Source: Gracilaria caudata
Taxonomy: Eukaryota; Rhodophyta; Florideophyceae; Gracilariales; Gracilariaceae
Direction: 5' to 3'
NCBI GenBank assembly: GCA_030374735.1
Contig: JASCIV010000255.1
Span: 1-28,685 of the forward strand
DNA: 28,685 nt
Shown: in pieces, positions 8,200-17,911 of the stretch
Layout: each line of letters starts with the position of its first letter
How positions within the stretch are numbered: the stretch's first letter is position 1
The notes under the pieces: model-generated
Database searches by the model: none
Told to the model about the DNA's origin: nothing
What the model saw: the letters and a program-made list of their open reading frames with translations, nothing else
Translations under genes and position numbers: made by a program

Positions 8200-10347
8200 A
8201 TGTCGACCGTCACAGTCGCAACGTGCAGTCTCAATCAATGGGCGATGGACTTTCAAGGAAACCTGAACCGTGTGAAACAGTCAATAGAGCAGGCAAAGCA
8301 TCAACAAGCCAGATATCGGTTAGGACCAGAGTTGGAGATTTCAGGATACGGTTGTGAAGACCACTTTCTCGAGCTTGATACATTTACGCACACATGGGAA
8401 TGCATTGCGGAACTCATATCTGAGGGTTACTCGGACGATATTGTCCTTGACGTAGGCGGTCCTGTCATGCATCGCGACGTAGCATACAACTGCAGAATCT
8501 TAATTCTCAACAGAGAAGTACTGCTGGTGAGACCAAAGATCACCTTTGCGGATGACGGAAACTATAGAGAGCCGCGGTGGTTCACACCATGGGATCGCCA
8601 TCGTCCTCTGGAAGAACTGATGCTCCCCAAGGTCGTCCGGGACGCCACTAGCAGCAAACAGCCGCACTGTCCAATCGGCCAGGCAATAATTGAGTTCTAC
8701 GATGGCACTTCAATTGCGTGTGAGTCGTGTGAAGAGTTGTGGTCACCTTTGTCAACACATCTTGAACTCTACATGGAAGGCGTGCACATAATTGGGAATG
8801 CAAGTGGTTCTCATCACAGCCTTCGCAAGCTTAACGATCGACTTGAACTTATCAAATCTGCAACCCGCAAATGTGGAGGTGCATATCTATATTCGAATCA
8901 AATCGGTTGCGATGGAGGGCGACTTTACTATGACGGATCTGCCGTGATAGCCTTGAATGGATCCATTCTGAAACAAGGTGCCCAGTTTACTCTAGAGACA
9001 GAGGTGGAAGTCCTCACTGCGACCATTGAGACTAAAGACATATGTGCATATCGGCGCGGGAAAGCTTGTAGAGGGGTACAGGCTGCGGACGCACGATCCA
9101 GAACTCAGATTCAAAGAATCCGCCCTGATGGATCATTCCAGTTAACCCATGATCAATCATCTCAAATCCGACACCCAACCGAGCCCCTCCCTGAGGTGAT
9201 GCGGTTTCGTCCAGAAGAGGAGATTGCCCGGGGTCCAGCATGTTGGCTTTGGGACTACCTGCGACGTTCGGGAATGAATGGTTTCTTTCTACCTTTGAGT
9301 GGAGGAGCCGATTCCTCTTCGTCAGCAGTTATCGTCGGCAGCATGTGTCAGATGCTCGTGACCGCTACGAACAGCGATAGTTGTGAAGAGAGACTGTTGA
9401 AGGAAATACGCCGAGTGACACAAACAGATACTGACTATGTGCCGAGAGATGCACGAGAGCTCGCAAGTCGCATTCTTCATACTGTGTACCTGGGAAGTAA
9501 AGGATCATCGTCGGCAGAAACCAAGGACAGAGCAGCAGCTCTTTCTGAGCAAATTGGAGCTTGGCATGCATCAGTGGACATTCATGCTGTAGTGGAAGCA
9601 GCTATTGACGTTTTTGTGAGCGTTTTCGGACAATCATCAAGACCGGTCTTCAAGGTATACGGAGGGTCTAACGCAGAGAATTTAGCTCGTCAAAACCTGC
9701 AAGCTCGGATACGAATGGTTCTTTCCTACTTTTTCGCTCAATTGTTGCTGTGGGCAAGGGTGGGCAAAGGCTCACTACTTGTTCTGGGGTCCGCGAATGT
9801 AGATGAGGGACTCCGCGGGTATTTGACAAAGTACGACTGTAGTTCAGCCGACCTAAACCCAATAGGAGGGATAAGCAAGAAAGATTTACGTGGCTTTTTA
9901 CGATGGGCCGCAACTGACGAAGGGCTTGGGTACGGAGTCTTAAAAGATGTCGTCGACGCACCGCCGACTGCTGAACTGGAGCCGTTGACAGAAAGCCACG
10001 TGCAGACTGATGAAGAAGATATGGGTATGACATACGAAGAACTGTCGTGGTTTGGAAGGCTTCGAAAGCTTGGCCGATGCGGACCATACAACATGTACAT
10101 TAAACTGGCTTCTATTTGGAAGGACCGACTCGACATTCATGAGGTGGCCCAAAGGGTTAAGTTTTTCTTCCGAATGTACTCCATAAACCGACATAAGCTG
10201 ACCACACTTACACCCTCGTATCACGCTGAAGATTACTCTCCGGAAGATAATCGTTTTGACCTGAGGCAGTTTCTCTACAACGTGAGGTGGACGTGGCAAT
10301 TTCGGAAGATTGACGAAGACGTAGCGGCACGCAAACCGCATGAATGA
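8200..10347 (+). CDS. NADSYN1: Glutamine-dependent NAD+ synthetase
   Basis: 715 aa, the same size as eukaryotic NADSYN1/QNS1. It makes NAD+ from deamido-NAD+, ATP and glutamine-derived ammonia, the last step of the de novo and Preiss-Handler routes, in the cytosol. The N-terminal nitrilase-type glutaminase domain (about 1-280) has the full catalytic triad: Glu44 in GPELEISGYGCEDHF, Lys113 in RPKITFADDGNYRE, and Cys177 in SCEELWSP. The C-terminal synthetase domain (about 340-690) has the PP-loop SGGADSS at 367-373, then ENLARQNLQARIRM, LVLGSANVDEGLRGYLTKYDCSSADLNPIGGISK, and the terminal LTPSYHAEDYSPEDNRFDLRQFLYN, all hallmark eukaryotic NAD synthetase segments. The first ATG of the frame starts directly at the conserved VTVATCSLNQWAMDF. 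There is no leader and no intron. Confidence 0.97.
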   Translation: MSTVTVATCSLNQWAMDFQGNLNRVKQSIEQAKHQQARYRLGPELEISGYGCEDHFLELDTFTHTWECIAELISEGYSDDIVLDVGGPVMHRDVAYNCRILILNREVLLVRPKITFADDGNYREPRWFTPWDRHRPLEELMLPKVVRDATSSKQPHCPIGQAIIEFYDGTSIACESCEELWSPLSTHLELYMEGVHIIGNASGSHHSLRKLNDRLELIKSATRKCGGAYLYSNQIGCDGGRLYYDGSAVIALNGSILKQGAQFTLETEVEVLTATIETKDICAYRRGKACRGVQAADARSRTQIQRIRPDGSFQLTHDQSSQIRHPTEPLPEVMRFRPEEEIARGPACWLWDYLRRSGMNGFFLPLSGGADSSSSAVIVGSMCQMLVTATNSDSCEERLLKEIRRVTQTDTDYVPRDARELASRILHTVYLGSKGSSSAETKDRAAALSEQIGAWHASVDIHAVVEAAIDVFVSVFGQSSRPVFKVYGGSNAENLARQNLQARIRMVLSYFFAQLLLWARVGKGSLLVLGSANVDEGLRGYLTKYDCSSADLNPIGGISKKDLRGFLRWAATDEGLGYGVLKDVVDAPPTAELEPLTESHVQTDEEDMGMTYEELSWFGRLRKLGRCGPYNMYIKLASIWKDRLDIHEVAQRVKFFFRMYSINRHKLTTLTPSYHAEDYSPEDNRFDLRQFLYNVRWTWQFRKIDEDVAARKPHE

Positions 10348-10615
10348 CGAAAGCGTCCACACAATGAATGTGTTCACCCGGACTTGATAACGTGGCGGTT
10401 TGATTGCTCTGTACAAAAGTTGAGAGCAGTCTCAAGAGCACAACGTTTAACTTGCCCGCAAGCTGAGGTCAGAAACGTGCAACCGCGCCTGTCCCAGAGT
10501 CCTCACACCATACCCCACCACTGCTAAAGGAAGGGCGACCAATATATACACGTTTTTGTAAAATGGGTCAGTGAACACATTCCGCTCTTTATGCCTTCTG
10601 CCCAGTCTACTGTCC

Positions 10616-11671
10616 ATGTCCCACCCACCTACTCCCTCAGAACTCTCCGCTGTCATTTCAGGTCTCCGCTTCTTCCAGCCTCCCCGAATCATGAAGTCAG
10701 TATCACCTGGATCGCCTCCTCTCCCACTCACACAAGCAACATGCACATCGGACCCTGACTCGTCACGTTTACCCCCATCCACTCTGGTAGTTTTTTCCAG
10801 CCTCTGCTTTACTTTGATGAACACAATCGGTCGTGACGCCGCACACAAGCATAATGTGCCATCCTCAGTGGTGACAATGTCTCGCGGCGTCGTTCAACTC
10901 GTGCTATCGTTGCTTCTTATGTTCAACCTCTCAGTTCCCAAAATTTCGGGAACCCAGAAGTCACTTCTCGTTTTGAGAGCGTTTTTGGGGGGAGCGGCAT
11001 CATTGTGCCGCTTCTCTACTCTCTCTCACATGAAAGTGGCTCTGGCAAGCGCCCTGTTTACTTCAACGCCAGTGTTTGCTGTCATTTTTGGAGTGGTACT
11101 CTTACATCGCCCCGTGCTCAAACGTGATATTCTTGCCATCGCCTTCTGTGGCTCGGGAGCTACACTTGTGGCTTATACGTCAGTTGCTGGTATCTCCGAA
11201 AGTCCAGTGTCTGCGATATCAGTCATAACTGGCCTTGGATCAGCAGCATTGACGGCAGCAGCCTACGTCGTGGTACGCATCATGGGAACAAAAGTTCATT
11301 TCGTGTTAAACGTTTTCGTCATAAGCATCGCAAATATTGTGGTTCCGATTGCTACACTGGGAATTCGCGAGCGCCGAATCATGGTTTTACAGTTCATCCA
11401 AGAAGAGATTAAGCGTATTGACGACTGGCGCATGTATTGTCGTCTAGGTTTGGTTGGTGTTCTTGGTTTTCTCGGTGCCTCCTGTCTTAACCGTGCTCTG
11501 CAGAGCATACAACCCTCCAAAGCCGCCACAATCCGCTCAATGGATATTCCCTTCAATACACTTGTCGGTTACATACTCCTCGCAGAGCTTCCTTCTTCGC
11601 CTCTTCAGTTTCTCGGCTGTGCCTTGGTTACGGTCGGAGCATACACGAGCGCTGTCAACAAAACCACCTAA
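10616..11671 (+). CDS. EamA/DMT-superfamily membrane transporter (SLC35G-like)
   Basis: 351 aa from the ATG at 10616 (MSHPPTPSE); the frame is open slightly further upstream but without an ATG. After a Pro/Ser-rich cytosolic-looking N-terminus of about 55 residues there are about ten hydrophobic segments in two EamA halves. The first half contains LRAFLGGAASLCRFSTLSHMK followed by VALASALFTSTPVFAVIFGV, the classic EamA pattern. The second half ends with SKAATIRSMDIPFNTLVGYILLAELPSSP, then a last helix (FLGCALVTVGAYTSA). Drug/metabolite transporters of this type move small organic solutes or nucleotide-linked compounds; the substrate cannot be read from sequence. A later start (MKSVSPGS, 10691) is possible. 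The gene stops 22 bp before the stop of the convergent thioredoxin/zeta-kinase gene. Confidence 0.85.
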   Translation: MSHPPTPSELSAVISGLRFFQPPRIMKSVSPGSPPLPLTQATCTSDPDSSRLPPSTLVVFSSLCFTLMNTIGRDAAHKHNVPSSVVTMSRGVVQLVLSLLLMFNLSVPKISGTQKSLLVLRAFLGGAASLCRFSTLSHMKVALASALFTSTPVFAVIFGVVLLHRPVLKRDILAIAFCGSGATLVAYTSVAGISESPVSAISVITGLGSAALTAAAYVVVRIMGTKVHFVLNVFVISIANIVVPIATLGIRERRIMVLQFIQEEIKRIDDWRMYCRLGLVGVLGFLGASCLNRALQSIQPSKAATIRSMDIPFNTLVGYILLAELPSSPLQFLGCALVTVGAYTSAVNKTT

Positions 11672-11693
11672 GAACACTATACTGCTTGCATCG

Positions 11694-13520
11694 CTACTTC
11701 TTGTCTTTTTTCTTGCGCGATTTCAGTGAATTGCCTCGGTACATTTCAGAGGCGCTTCTGGCCTTGGTGTTGAGGAACTTCTTGCGCAAGAATCTCTCAT
11801 AGGCCTCAGCATGTCTCACTACGAATCCTCGGACTCCTCTTGAGGAGTAGCTTTGGGGGCCAGAGTTTTTGAAGAGCATGCCAGACTTGATGGCAATCAA
11901 CTGGTCCGAACTGGTGGGAGCACCTTCAACTGAGTCTGACTGGAGAGTAGTGTCGAACAAGTACGCGGAATCGACCCAGTCAAGATATGTCTCAAAGTGC
12001 TTGGAGAAAAGTGCGTGGGAATTCAGCTGGTTGGGAACGGGAACGCCTCTACCTGTGGTCATTCTCCGAATAATTCCGCGCATAACCGCAATCTCGGGGT
12101 CGGTGGTGACGCCCACAAGCTCGACACGATAGGGGGCCACTGGCTTCGGTCTCTTCTTCGAACGCACCCAGTAGATTTCGCTGACGTCACCGTTTTCCTT
12201 TTCGACGTAACCAGGTCCGCGTTCATACAAATAATCCGTGTCGCGAAGCATGTCAATGGTCTGTTTGGCATATTCGCACCACGACATGGTGCCATCGAAT
12301 ACGAGATCGCGTCTGGTGTTGACAGCCTGTAAGAAGAGCTGCTCCGCGGCGTCCATTGAATCTTTGTGCACGATTCGAGACGCGAGAGGCGTAACACTTT
12401 GAAGCACCTGGAACAGCGGGTCACTGAGCTTGAACGCGTCAGCTTCCACCACGACAACGTTTGCACCATGTTGCTTCCAGAAGGTAGTCTCAGAAATCAT
12501 ACCAACCACCGTAGTTTTTCCAGCGCCCATTCCTCCTCCCAGCAAAACGCAGAGCGGGGACTCTGTTCTGCCTGAGTGTTCGCGAGAGCTTACTGGGAGC
12601 ACATCGCAGCTGCTGCCACCGCTCTGAATGGCTTCGTCAATCTTAGAATTGAGGACCTCTGACCTCTCAGACACAAGAGCATCAAGCTGGTCGATTCCTT
12701 GTCGCCTGAGCATTGACTTCCACTGTGAGCGGGCGCGACGCGGCGATGTGAGCTCCAGCAATTCAGCCTCCTCCTCTTCGGGGTTGGGGGGAAGCTCGTT
12801 CTGAAACTTGTCGCCGTTGGCAAATGCGACAAGGTTGGCCAAGCTCATGTCGCGACGAAGTTTTGGGAACTCGGCGTAGTTTGCGTAGTCGTCAAAACGA
12901 ATGAGCGTCGGGTAGGACGTAATGTTGTACTGGTGCTTGAAGTCTGGAGACTTTGGGCCATTGAGTGCGACGCAAATGATCCTGCTTCCCACGGTGCGCG
13001 CCATCTCCTCGAACACAGGTCGGACTGCCTTGCAGACGGAGCAAAAATGAGCGTATATGAAAAGCATGATTGGCAGTTGGTTCTCATGCAGGGACATGAG
13101 CAAAATTGGGTCCACCTCGGGGATATTGGAGGAGGAGGAGAGGTTTTGTTGCAGTTCATCGAGCTTGGTGTTCTGCAGACGCAGGTGGGTGAGGTTGCTG
13201 GCATTGGCGTTGACATAGAGCGACACATCGTCCCAGCGCTTCTCAAAGTAGGAGGCGGCGGCGTCGCTCACACAGTGCGTGAAGAGCCGGCGCGCCTCCG
13301 GGATGGACTTGCCAGAGGCGTCTGCTATGGAGCGCGAGAAGGAGTCGATATGGTTGCGCACAAAGTGCACGGACAGACGTGAGTCGAAGCGGAACAGGAA
13401 CACATTGGCTGCGAACTTGGTACGGTCGGGGCGCAGCAGCGAGGAAATGTTTGGGTAGCGGTTTGAGAAGTATAGGGAGAAATAGTCGCCGAACGACAGC
13501 ACTGCCGAATGCTTCTTCAT
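11694..13520 (-). CDS. Thioredoxin-domain / zeta-like P-loop kinase fusion protein
   Basis: 608 aa from the ATG at 13520. Order: unassigned N-terminal region (1-135); thioredoxin fold (about 136-235) with LPIMLFIYAHFCSVCKAV, active site Cys160-Ser-Val-Cys163 and the cis-Pro loop TSYPTLIRF (Pro204); acidic linker (PNPEEEEAELLEL); then a zeta-toxin-like kinase domain (about 320-530). The kinase has Walker A GGGMGAGKTT (328-337), VVVEADAFKLSD (359-361 EAD, catalytic/substrate loop), DLVFDGTMSW, PYRVELVGVTTDPEIAVMRGIIRR and QLNSHALFSKHF. This second half resembles plant P-loop proteins carrying the zeta domain, which phosphorylate unknown substrates; bacterial zeta enzymes phosphorylate UDP-GlcNAc. 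No antitoxin partner is present, so this is read as a cellular kinase. The tail SLKSRKKKDKK is basic. The frame remains open to an upstream ATG at 13916, but that stretch holds a TATA-like element and is compositionally leader-like, so I start at 13520. Confidence 0.85.
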   Translation of the reverse strand: MKKHSAVLSFGDYFSLYFSNRYPNISSLLRPDRTKFAANVFLFRFDSRLSVHFVRNHIDSFSRSIADASGKSIPEARRLFTHCVSDAAASYFEKRWDDVSLYVNANASNLTHLRLQNTKLDELQQNLSSSSNIPEVDPILLMSLHENQLPIMLFIYAHFCSVCKAVRPVFEEMARTVGSRIICVALNGPKSPDFKHQYNITSYPTLIRFDDYANYAEFPKLRRDMSLANLVAFANGDKFQNELPPNPEEEEAELLELTSPRRARSQWKSMLRRQGIDQLDALVSERSEVLNSKIDEAIQSGGSSCDVLPVSSREHSGRTESPLCVLLGGGMGAGKTTVVGMISETTFWKQHGANVVVVEADAFKLSDPLFQVLQSVTPLASRIVHKDSMDAAEQLFLQAVNTRRDLVFDGTMSWCEYAKQTIDMLRDTDYLYERGPGYVEKENGDVSEIYWVRSKKRPKPVAPYRVELVGVTTDPEIAVMRGIIRRMTTGRGVPVPNQLNSHALFSKHFETYLDWVDSAYLFDTTLQSDSVEGAPTSSDQLIAIKSGMLFKNSGPQSYSSRGVRGFVVRHAEAYERFLRKKFLNTKARSASEMYRGNSLKSRKKKDKK

Positions 13521-13930
13521 AGCGAGAGCCGTTTGGCACGAGTGGTGCGAGCGAAGCGTGGGGGGGTGTGGCGACGAGATGCGGGGGGAGGAGCGAGGGC
13601 GGGGCGGGAGATTGAGGCGAAGGGGTGATATGAGGGGAGCGGTGGAGAGGAGAGGAGGGCGACAGCGCGCTGGGTGGGGACGACCAGTGGGAGAGCCGGG
13701 GTCGGCGTAGAAAGCGCCACGCGCGTAGTGCGCCGGTATATAAGCCAAATCTGGCACGCGCGCGGCAAACCCCCCCGCTGCCCAGCACCTTTTCTCTGCG
13801 CCGCTGCGAAGAAACTGCCCAGGAGGCTCCCGCGTGGCGCCGGCGCGCGCGGCGCCGCCGTGTCGCTGCGCCAGCAGTCGCAGCCAATGACGCGCGCGCG
13901 CTGGCACATTTGTCATCGTCGCGGCGGCGC
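13521..13930 (-). promoter_or_regulatory. GC-rich promoter region of the thioredoxin/zeta-kinase gene
   Basis: GC-rich upstream region with a TATA-like element TATATAAG at 13737-13744 (TTATATA when read on the minus strand), about 220 bp upstream of the ATG, and a CCAAT box within GCAGCCAATGACGCGC at 13880-13895. The TATA octamer is a better match in plus orientation, so it might also serve plus-strand transcription, although no plus-strand gene follows. Confidence 0.4.
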
Positions 13931-15844
13931 GAGCTCGTCGCCGTGAGCAAATCGACGCGCGCGCGCGGCGTGGTGCTTTCCAACATGCTTTTGCTCGCGT
14001 TGCCGCGCTTGGCGTGCACCGGTAGCTCCCACACGTTCACAACTCTGCGCGTTGCTGCTGTCATCAATTGCGCTGTTTTGCCAGCTTCCGTAAGATCATC
14101 GTCACGATGGCAACACCCCCACCCGATGGGAATCACCTGATTGCTTGCCAAGCTCACGCGCGTTAGCGCCATCGGACATCGCCTTCCGCTGCCATTCCCC
14201 ATTTCGAAAGCCTGTCACTCCCGCCCTGACAACTCACCACTCGCCACTGCCTTTATCTGCCCTTCCACTCAGCTGCAACATGCGCAGCGAGTGTACCCAC
14301 CGTTGTTGATGCAACAACAAGTAGCGCTCGGTCCCCCGTCCAACTTTCGTGTAGCTAACGCCGGGGCTCCCGACTGCGACACTCGCGAACCCGTCCGCCG
14401 CTGCTCTACACGTACAGTGTCTTACGTTGGTTTCCCCTCTATCACTAGCAGTCACAGCTCTAGCCATCTGGGTGTACACAACCCCGTGCTCGTATCCACC
14501 ATTTCTTATGCAAGGTAAGAGGGTTAACTGTACCATCACCGGCGCCAAGTATCCCTCTTATCCCATTATGTGTTGTCAAAAGCGTCTTCATTGTTTGCTC
14601 TACGTACAAGGGTATATCATTATGCTTCTCCCCTTTGTGGCGGCCATTTTTGCGTGCGTTGCTTCTGTGCTCACACCTTGATTCAGAGGCCAAACTTGTA
14701 CATTCGCGCTCTACAGTGCTTTGTCAGCACTCTATTGATAACCGTCACGTCTCAAGAGCTTTGCAGAGTGAGAGGCAGCCGAGCTCGCAACAAGGAGCAT
14801 TGCGTCATTATCCACAGCATGCCCCACAACGAGCTCGTTTTCGATACCCGCTGCGACTCTTAATGTTCACAGTACATGTATCAAACTACTCTTACGTAAT
14901 GTGCAAACGCCATTCTCGCGACACTGCTTGTTCATCACAACGATGTAGCGTAGAGGGTGCTTAAAAAAAAAAAAAACGCTCCCTCGCATTCGCAAGGGAA
15001 TTTGTACCACCATCTTACGCAGTACACAGAGGAAAAGCAAGCCGCGCTTAGTGTTATCCATGAATACCTTGAATCGCCTTTTAGGTGGATTTTACTGATA
15101 GTGGAGTAGAAGGTAGAGCAAATGTAGTCCGAGAGAAGTTTAGCATAAAGGCGTTTAAAGCGTTCCCAGAAAACGATGCCGAAGACTTCATCGTTGGAAC
15201 CCGAACGCAGCGTTGGATCTTTCTTCTTCTTCTTTGCTGTTCTCGAATTCGATTAATCTTTTCTCATATATGTAAGATACACAACCATAGAGAAGTTGTT
15301 GTTATTTTATGCGTCTGGTTCTGCACTGGAGCAATCTGTGTGCTACTTGCAACGGGAGATGCAAAGAGATGAAGAGAAGAAGAAGTTTGGAATGCGTGCT
15401 CATGAACGGCATAATACAGGGATACGTCATCTAAATTCATTGCTGTTGTTTTTGTTGTTGCGGTTAGTTTTACAGTGGTGAACCAATCCAAATTAAAGGA
15501 AGCGTGCGTAATCATAAAGAGGAAATTCTCATTGTCGTGGTCATTCAAGTTATCTCGTAAGGGAAGTAAGGTGTGGAACTAGTGAACGATATCGGTAGAG
15601 AAAATGATAGACGAGCCGCATCCTCATCACGAAATGTGCTAACGCTTTGATCCAACAACAAAACATGGTCTTTCGAATTATGGCACGTTGCCGTGCAGAG
15701 TGATGTGGTCAGTTGGTCGTAGAACGAGCGTTTCTTGGCTTTCATCCATCACTGTATTTCGGCAGCATTTGTGTGACAAAAATACTCGTTGAAAGGGCAT
15801 CATGACATGTGACTACCGAGTTACACGGAAGCCAAAATTGCTCA
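13931..15844. other. Gene-poor intergenic region, left of the tandem repeat
   Basis: About 1.9 kb in which I see no gene. Short frames on both strands have random composition and no domain. Visible items are a 14-A run near 14964-14977 followed by a weak hairpin (TCCCT/AGGGA arms), and a CTTCTT run at about 15222-15235. Composition shifts from GC-rich at the left to AT-richer at the right. No tRNA or rRNA signature is seen. Confidence 0.6.
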
Positions 15845-16524
15845 TGAACATCCGTTACATATTTCGCAGCACAATTGATGGTCGCAACATGACGGAAGCC
15901 AGGCCTGCATCATGCGCTGTGAAAGTGCTAACGGGGTGAGCACCAAATCGCATGAAGGACGGCGCTAACCTTCATTTTCTACATGAGGATCATCTAATCA
16001 TCAGACGGCGATGATGTCGCGACGTTTCGAACTGCGAGTGGACTTGCTTTTCTCAAGTCTAAATACTTCCCAGCACAAGGGTTACATGGCAGGAGAGCAC
16101 ACAACCGCTATCTTTGCGTGGCGTGGCTTATTCCTGAACATCCGTTACATATTTCGCAGCACAATTGATGGTCGCAACATGACGGAAGGCAGGCCTGCAT
16201 CATGCGCTGTGAAAGTGCTAACGGGGTGAGCACCAAATCGCATGAAGGACGGCGCTAACCTTCATTTTCGACATAAGGATCATCTAATCATCAGACGGCG
16301 ATGATGTCGCGACGTTTCGAACTGCGAGTGGACTTGCTTTTCTCAAGTCTAAATACTTCCCAGCACNNNNNNNNNNNNNNNNNNNNNNNNNNNNNNNNNN
16401 NNNNNNNNNNNNNNNNNNNNNNNNNNNNNNNNNNNNNNNNNNNNNNNNNNNNNNNNNNNNNNNNNNAAGGGTTACATGGCGGGAGAGCACACAACCGCTA
16501 TCTTTGCGTGGCGTGGCTTATTCC
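15845..16524 (+). repeat. 290-bp tandem repeat array, interrupted by an assembly gap
   Basis: Unit 1 is 15845-16134. Unit 2 starts at 16135 with the same TGAACATCCGTTACAT and continues for 232 bp to 16366, where 100 N follow. Sequence resumes at 16467 exactly at the next base of the unit (AAGGGTTACATGGC) and runs 58 bp to the unit end, so 232 + 58 = 290. Copies differ at only a few positions (for example GAAGCCAGG/GAAGGCAGG, TTTTCTACATGAGG/TTTTCGACATAAGG, GGCAGGAG/GGCGGGAG). After 16524 the flank becomes unique. The unit has open frames of about 70 codons, but 290 is not a multiple of three and the frame changes from copy to copy, so it is probably non-coding. Confidence 0.92.
16367..16466. 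other. Assembly gap (100 N)
   Basis: Exactly 100 undetermined bases, the conventional placeholder for a gap of unknown length. It lies inside a 290-bp repeat unit with flanks in perfect register, so the missing sequence is probably a whole number (including zero) of repeat units. Confidence 0.98.
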
Positions 16525-17097
16525 TGCAGAACCTGGTTGTTCATGATGGAACGCTAAAGCATGTCAAAAACACGAGCCATTCTACAAGTTTCATGCGTAC
16601 CTACAGAGAGAGCGATGTGAGAAATAGTCCAGAAGACTTGTGCTCTGCGTTGTTCTTACCCCAAGCAACTTGCTTGCAGCTCGCCGCGGCCCGTACATCA
16701 TGAGCATGATCATCATATGTATAGCACAGCTCCTGCACCAGCTTACACCTCATGCATGCCCATGCACCAGCTCACCATGAGCAAGCACATGCGCACGTGT
16801 CCAAACTTCAGCTCGCAAGAGCAGAGAAAAATTTGAACCGCACAACACAACTTGGTGCAATGCGCCATGAGACGAAGCCGAACGGCCACAGCGATGACAA
16901 GAGATACTCGCACAGCGAAAAAAAGCGCATAGTTCACGTTGCGCCAATGACAAAGCACGTCAGACACACGGTGAAGAGGCAAAGCAACAACGACAAGCCG
17001 AAACGGGTTTTAAGAGTACTGAAACAGAAGCAAGTTGTGCAAAAGTGCTGGAAACGTGGTAGTAGCAGTGAAAGAAAAAAAAAGAACAGTGCTCTAT
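16525..17097. other. Non-coding region between the repeat array and REEP/HVA22
   Basis: About 570 bp. A plus-strand open frame (16752-17159) is His/Lys-rich without a domain and runs into the 3' end of the REEP gene; it is not accepted. The short string TGCACCAGCT occurs twice (about 16734 and 16763). This stretch presumably holds the 3' UTR of the REEP gene. Confidence 0.5.
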
Positions 17098-17538
17098 CTA
17101 TTGTGCCTTCTTTAACCTCTTCTCAGCAACGCTTCTACCCTGTTGCACCAGCTTGTTGACGGTAGGACCCAGATTCCTAGCATGCTCCTCACCAGCCTGG
17201 TACAGTTTGGTAGCCGTCTCATCGATCACAGCCTCATGTTTCTCCAGCTGCGGCTCGAGCACAACCTGGTAAATGCGTTCATATCCCTTCGTCACCGGCA
17301 GCACGAGGAACGCCACAAACGCGATCTTCAGCAAGTTCCACAACGGCACGCGACCGTACAAGATGGGCTCCACAATGAGCGACAGAAACGCCACCACGCT
17401 CAGCACCAACCAGTACTTGAGCCACGCCTGCTGCTTGGGCACGTTCACGCGCTTCACCGCTTTGAACGATTGATAGCCCGGGTACACCAAGCCCAACATG
17501 ATGATAGCAGCGCGCGCAATATAATCACCGAAAGCCAT
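17098..17538 (-). CDS. TB2/DP1/HVA22 (REEP/Yop1) family ER membrane protein
   Basis: 146 aa from the ATG at 17538 (MAFGDYIARAA). REEP5/Yop1/HVA22 proteins insert hydrophobic hairpins into the ER and bend tubules. The conserved core runs from about residue 14 to 95: LGLVYPGYQSFKAVKR, KQQAWLKYWLVLSVVAFLSLIVEPIL, RVPLWNLLKIAFVAFLVLPVTKG and YERIYQVVLEP. The family signature 'P-x-Y-x-S-x-K-A' and 'W-L-x-Y-W-x-V' are both visible, and the hydrophobic segments form two hairpins. The C-terminal 45 residues (LEKHEAVIDETATKLYQAG onwards) are an amphipathic helix, as in REEP5. The frame is open upstream to 17790, but that sequence is Ala/Arg-rich leader and the ATG at 17538 is where family similarity begins. 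Confidence 0.92.
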   Translation of the reverse strand: MAFGDYIARAAIIMLGLVYPGYQSFKAVKRVNVPKQQAWLKYWLVLSVVAFLSLIVEPILYGRVPLWNLLKIAFVAFLVLPVTKGYERIYQVVLEPQLEKHEAVIDETATKLYQAGEEHARNLGPTVNKLVQQGRSVAEKRLKKAQ

Positions 17539-17911
17539 ACTTGCAGCTGCGATCGCGCGCGACACACGGCACGGCAGGTGACTGGCGAGAGAAGCTGCCT
17601 TTAAGGGGGAGAAGGGAGGAGGGGCGCGGGCACTGGCGAGCAACACAAGAGCAACAAACGCGCGTGGAAGGCCGGTGAGCTGACTTATAGCAAGCGTCCG
17701 ACAAGCCCCGAGGTGGGCAGTGCTGCGAGCAGTGAACATACGCTCACGCGCACAGCGAGCAGCATGCTGGCGCTCATCTGTAAGACACATAGCTTACAGT
17801 CCATTCGAATTCAATTTCGAACAACGCGCTCGCGCGCTCGCAGCTGAGGCGAGCCATTGCCGCCGCCATCGTCGCGCCCTCTCCGTCACCACCCGCGGCG
17901 CCGTCGTCCCG
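17539..17911. promoter_or_regulatory. Divergent promoter region, REEP/HVA22 and unknown gene
   Basis: 373 bp between the two head-to-head start codons. It is GC-rich, with a purine-rich run GGGGGAGAAGGGAGGAGGGG near 17605-17624 and CGCGC clusters near 17835. No clear TATA box is seen. Both neighbouring frames stay open into this region without conserved sequence. Confidence 0.4.

Noticed and set aside
7905..8234. 109-aa minus-strand open frame overlapping the NAD synthetase start
   Set aside because: Overlaps the conserved start of NAD synthetase and has no recognisable domain.
10447..10848. 133-aa minus-strand open frame opposite the EamA start
   Set aside because: Shadow of the transporter gene on the other strand; no domain.
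11694..13520. Bacterial-type zeta/epsilon toxin-antitoxin system
   Set aside because: No epsilon-like partner, the neighbours are eukaryotic genes, and the kinase half matches plant cellular P-loop proteins better.
16011..16229. 72-aa open frame inside the 290-bp repeat
   Set aside because: The unit length is not a multiple of three and the frame does not persist between copies.
16752..17159. 135-aa plus-strand open frame
   Set aside because: His/Lys-rich random composition, overlaps the 3' end of the well-supported REEP gene, no domain.
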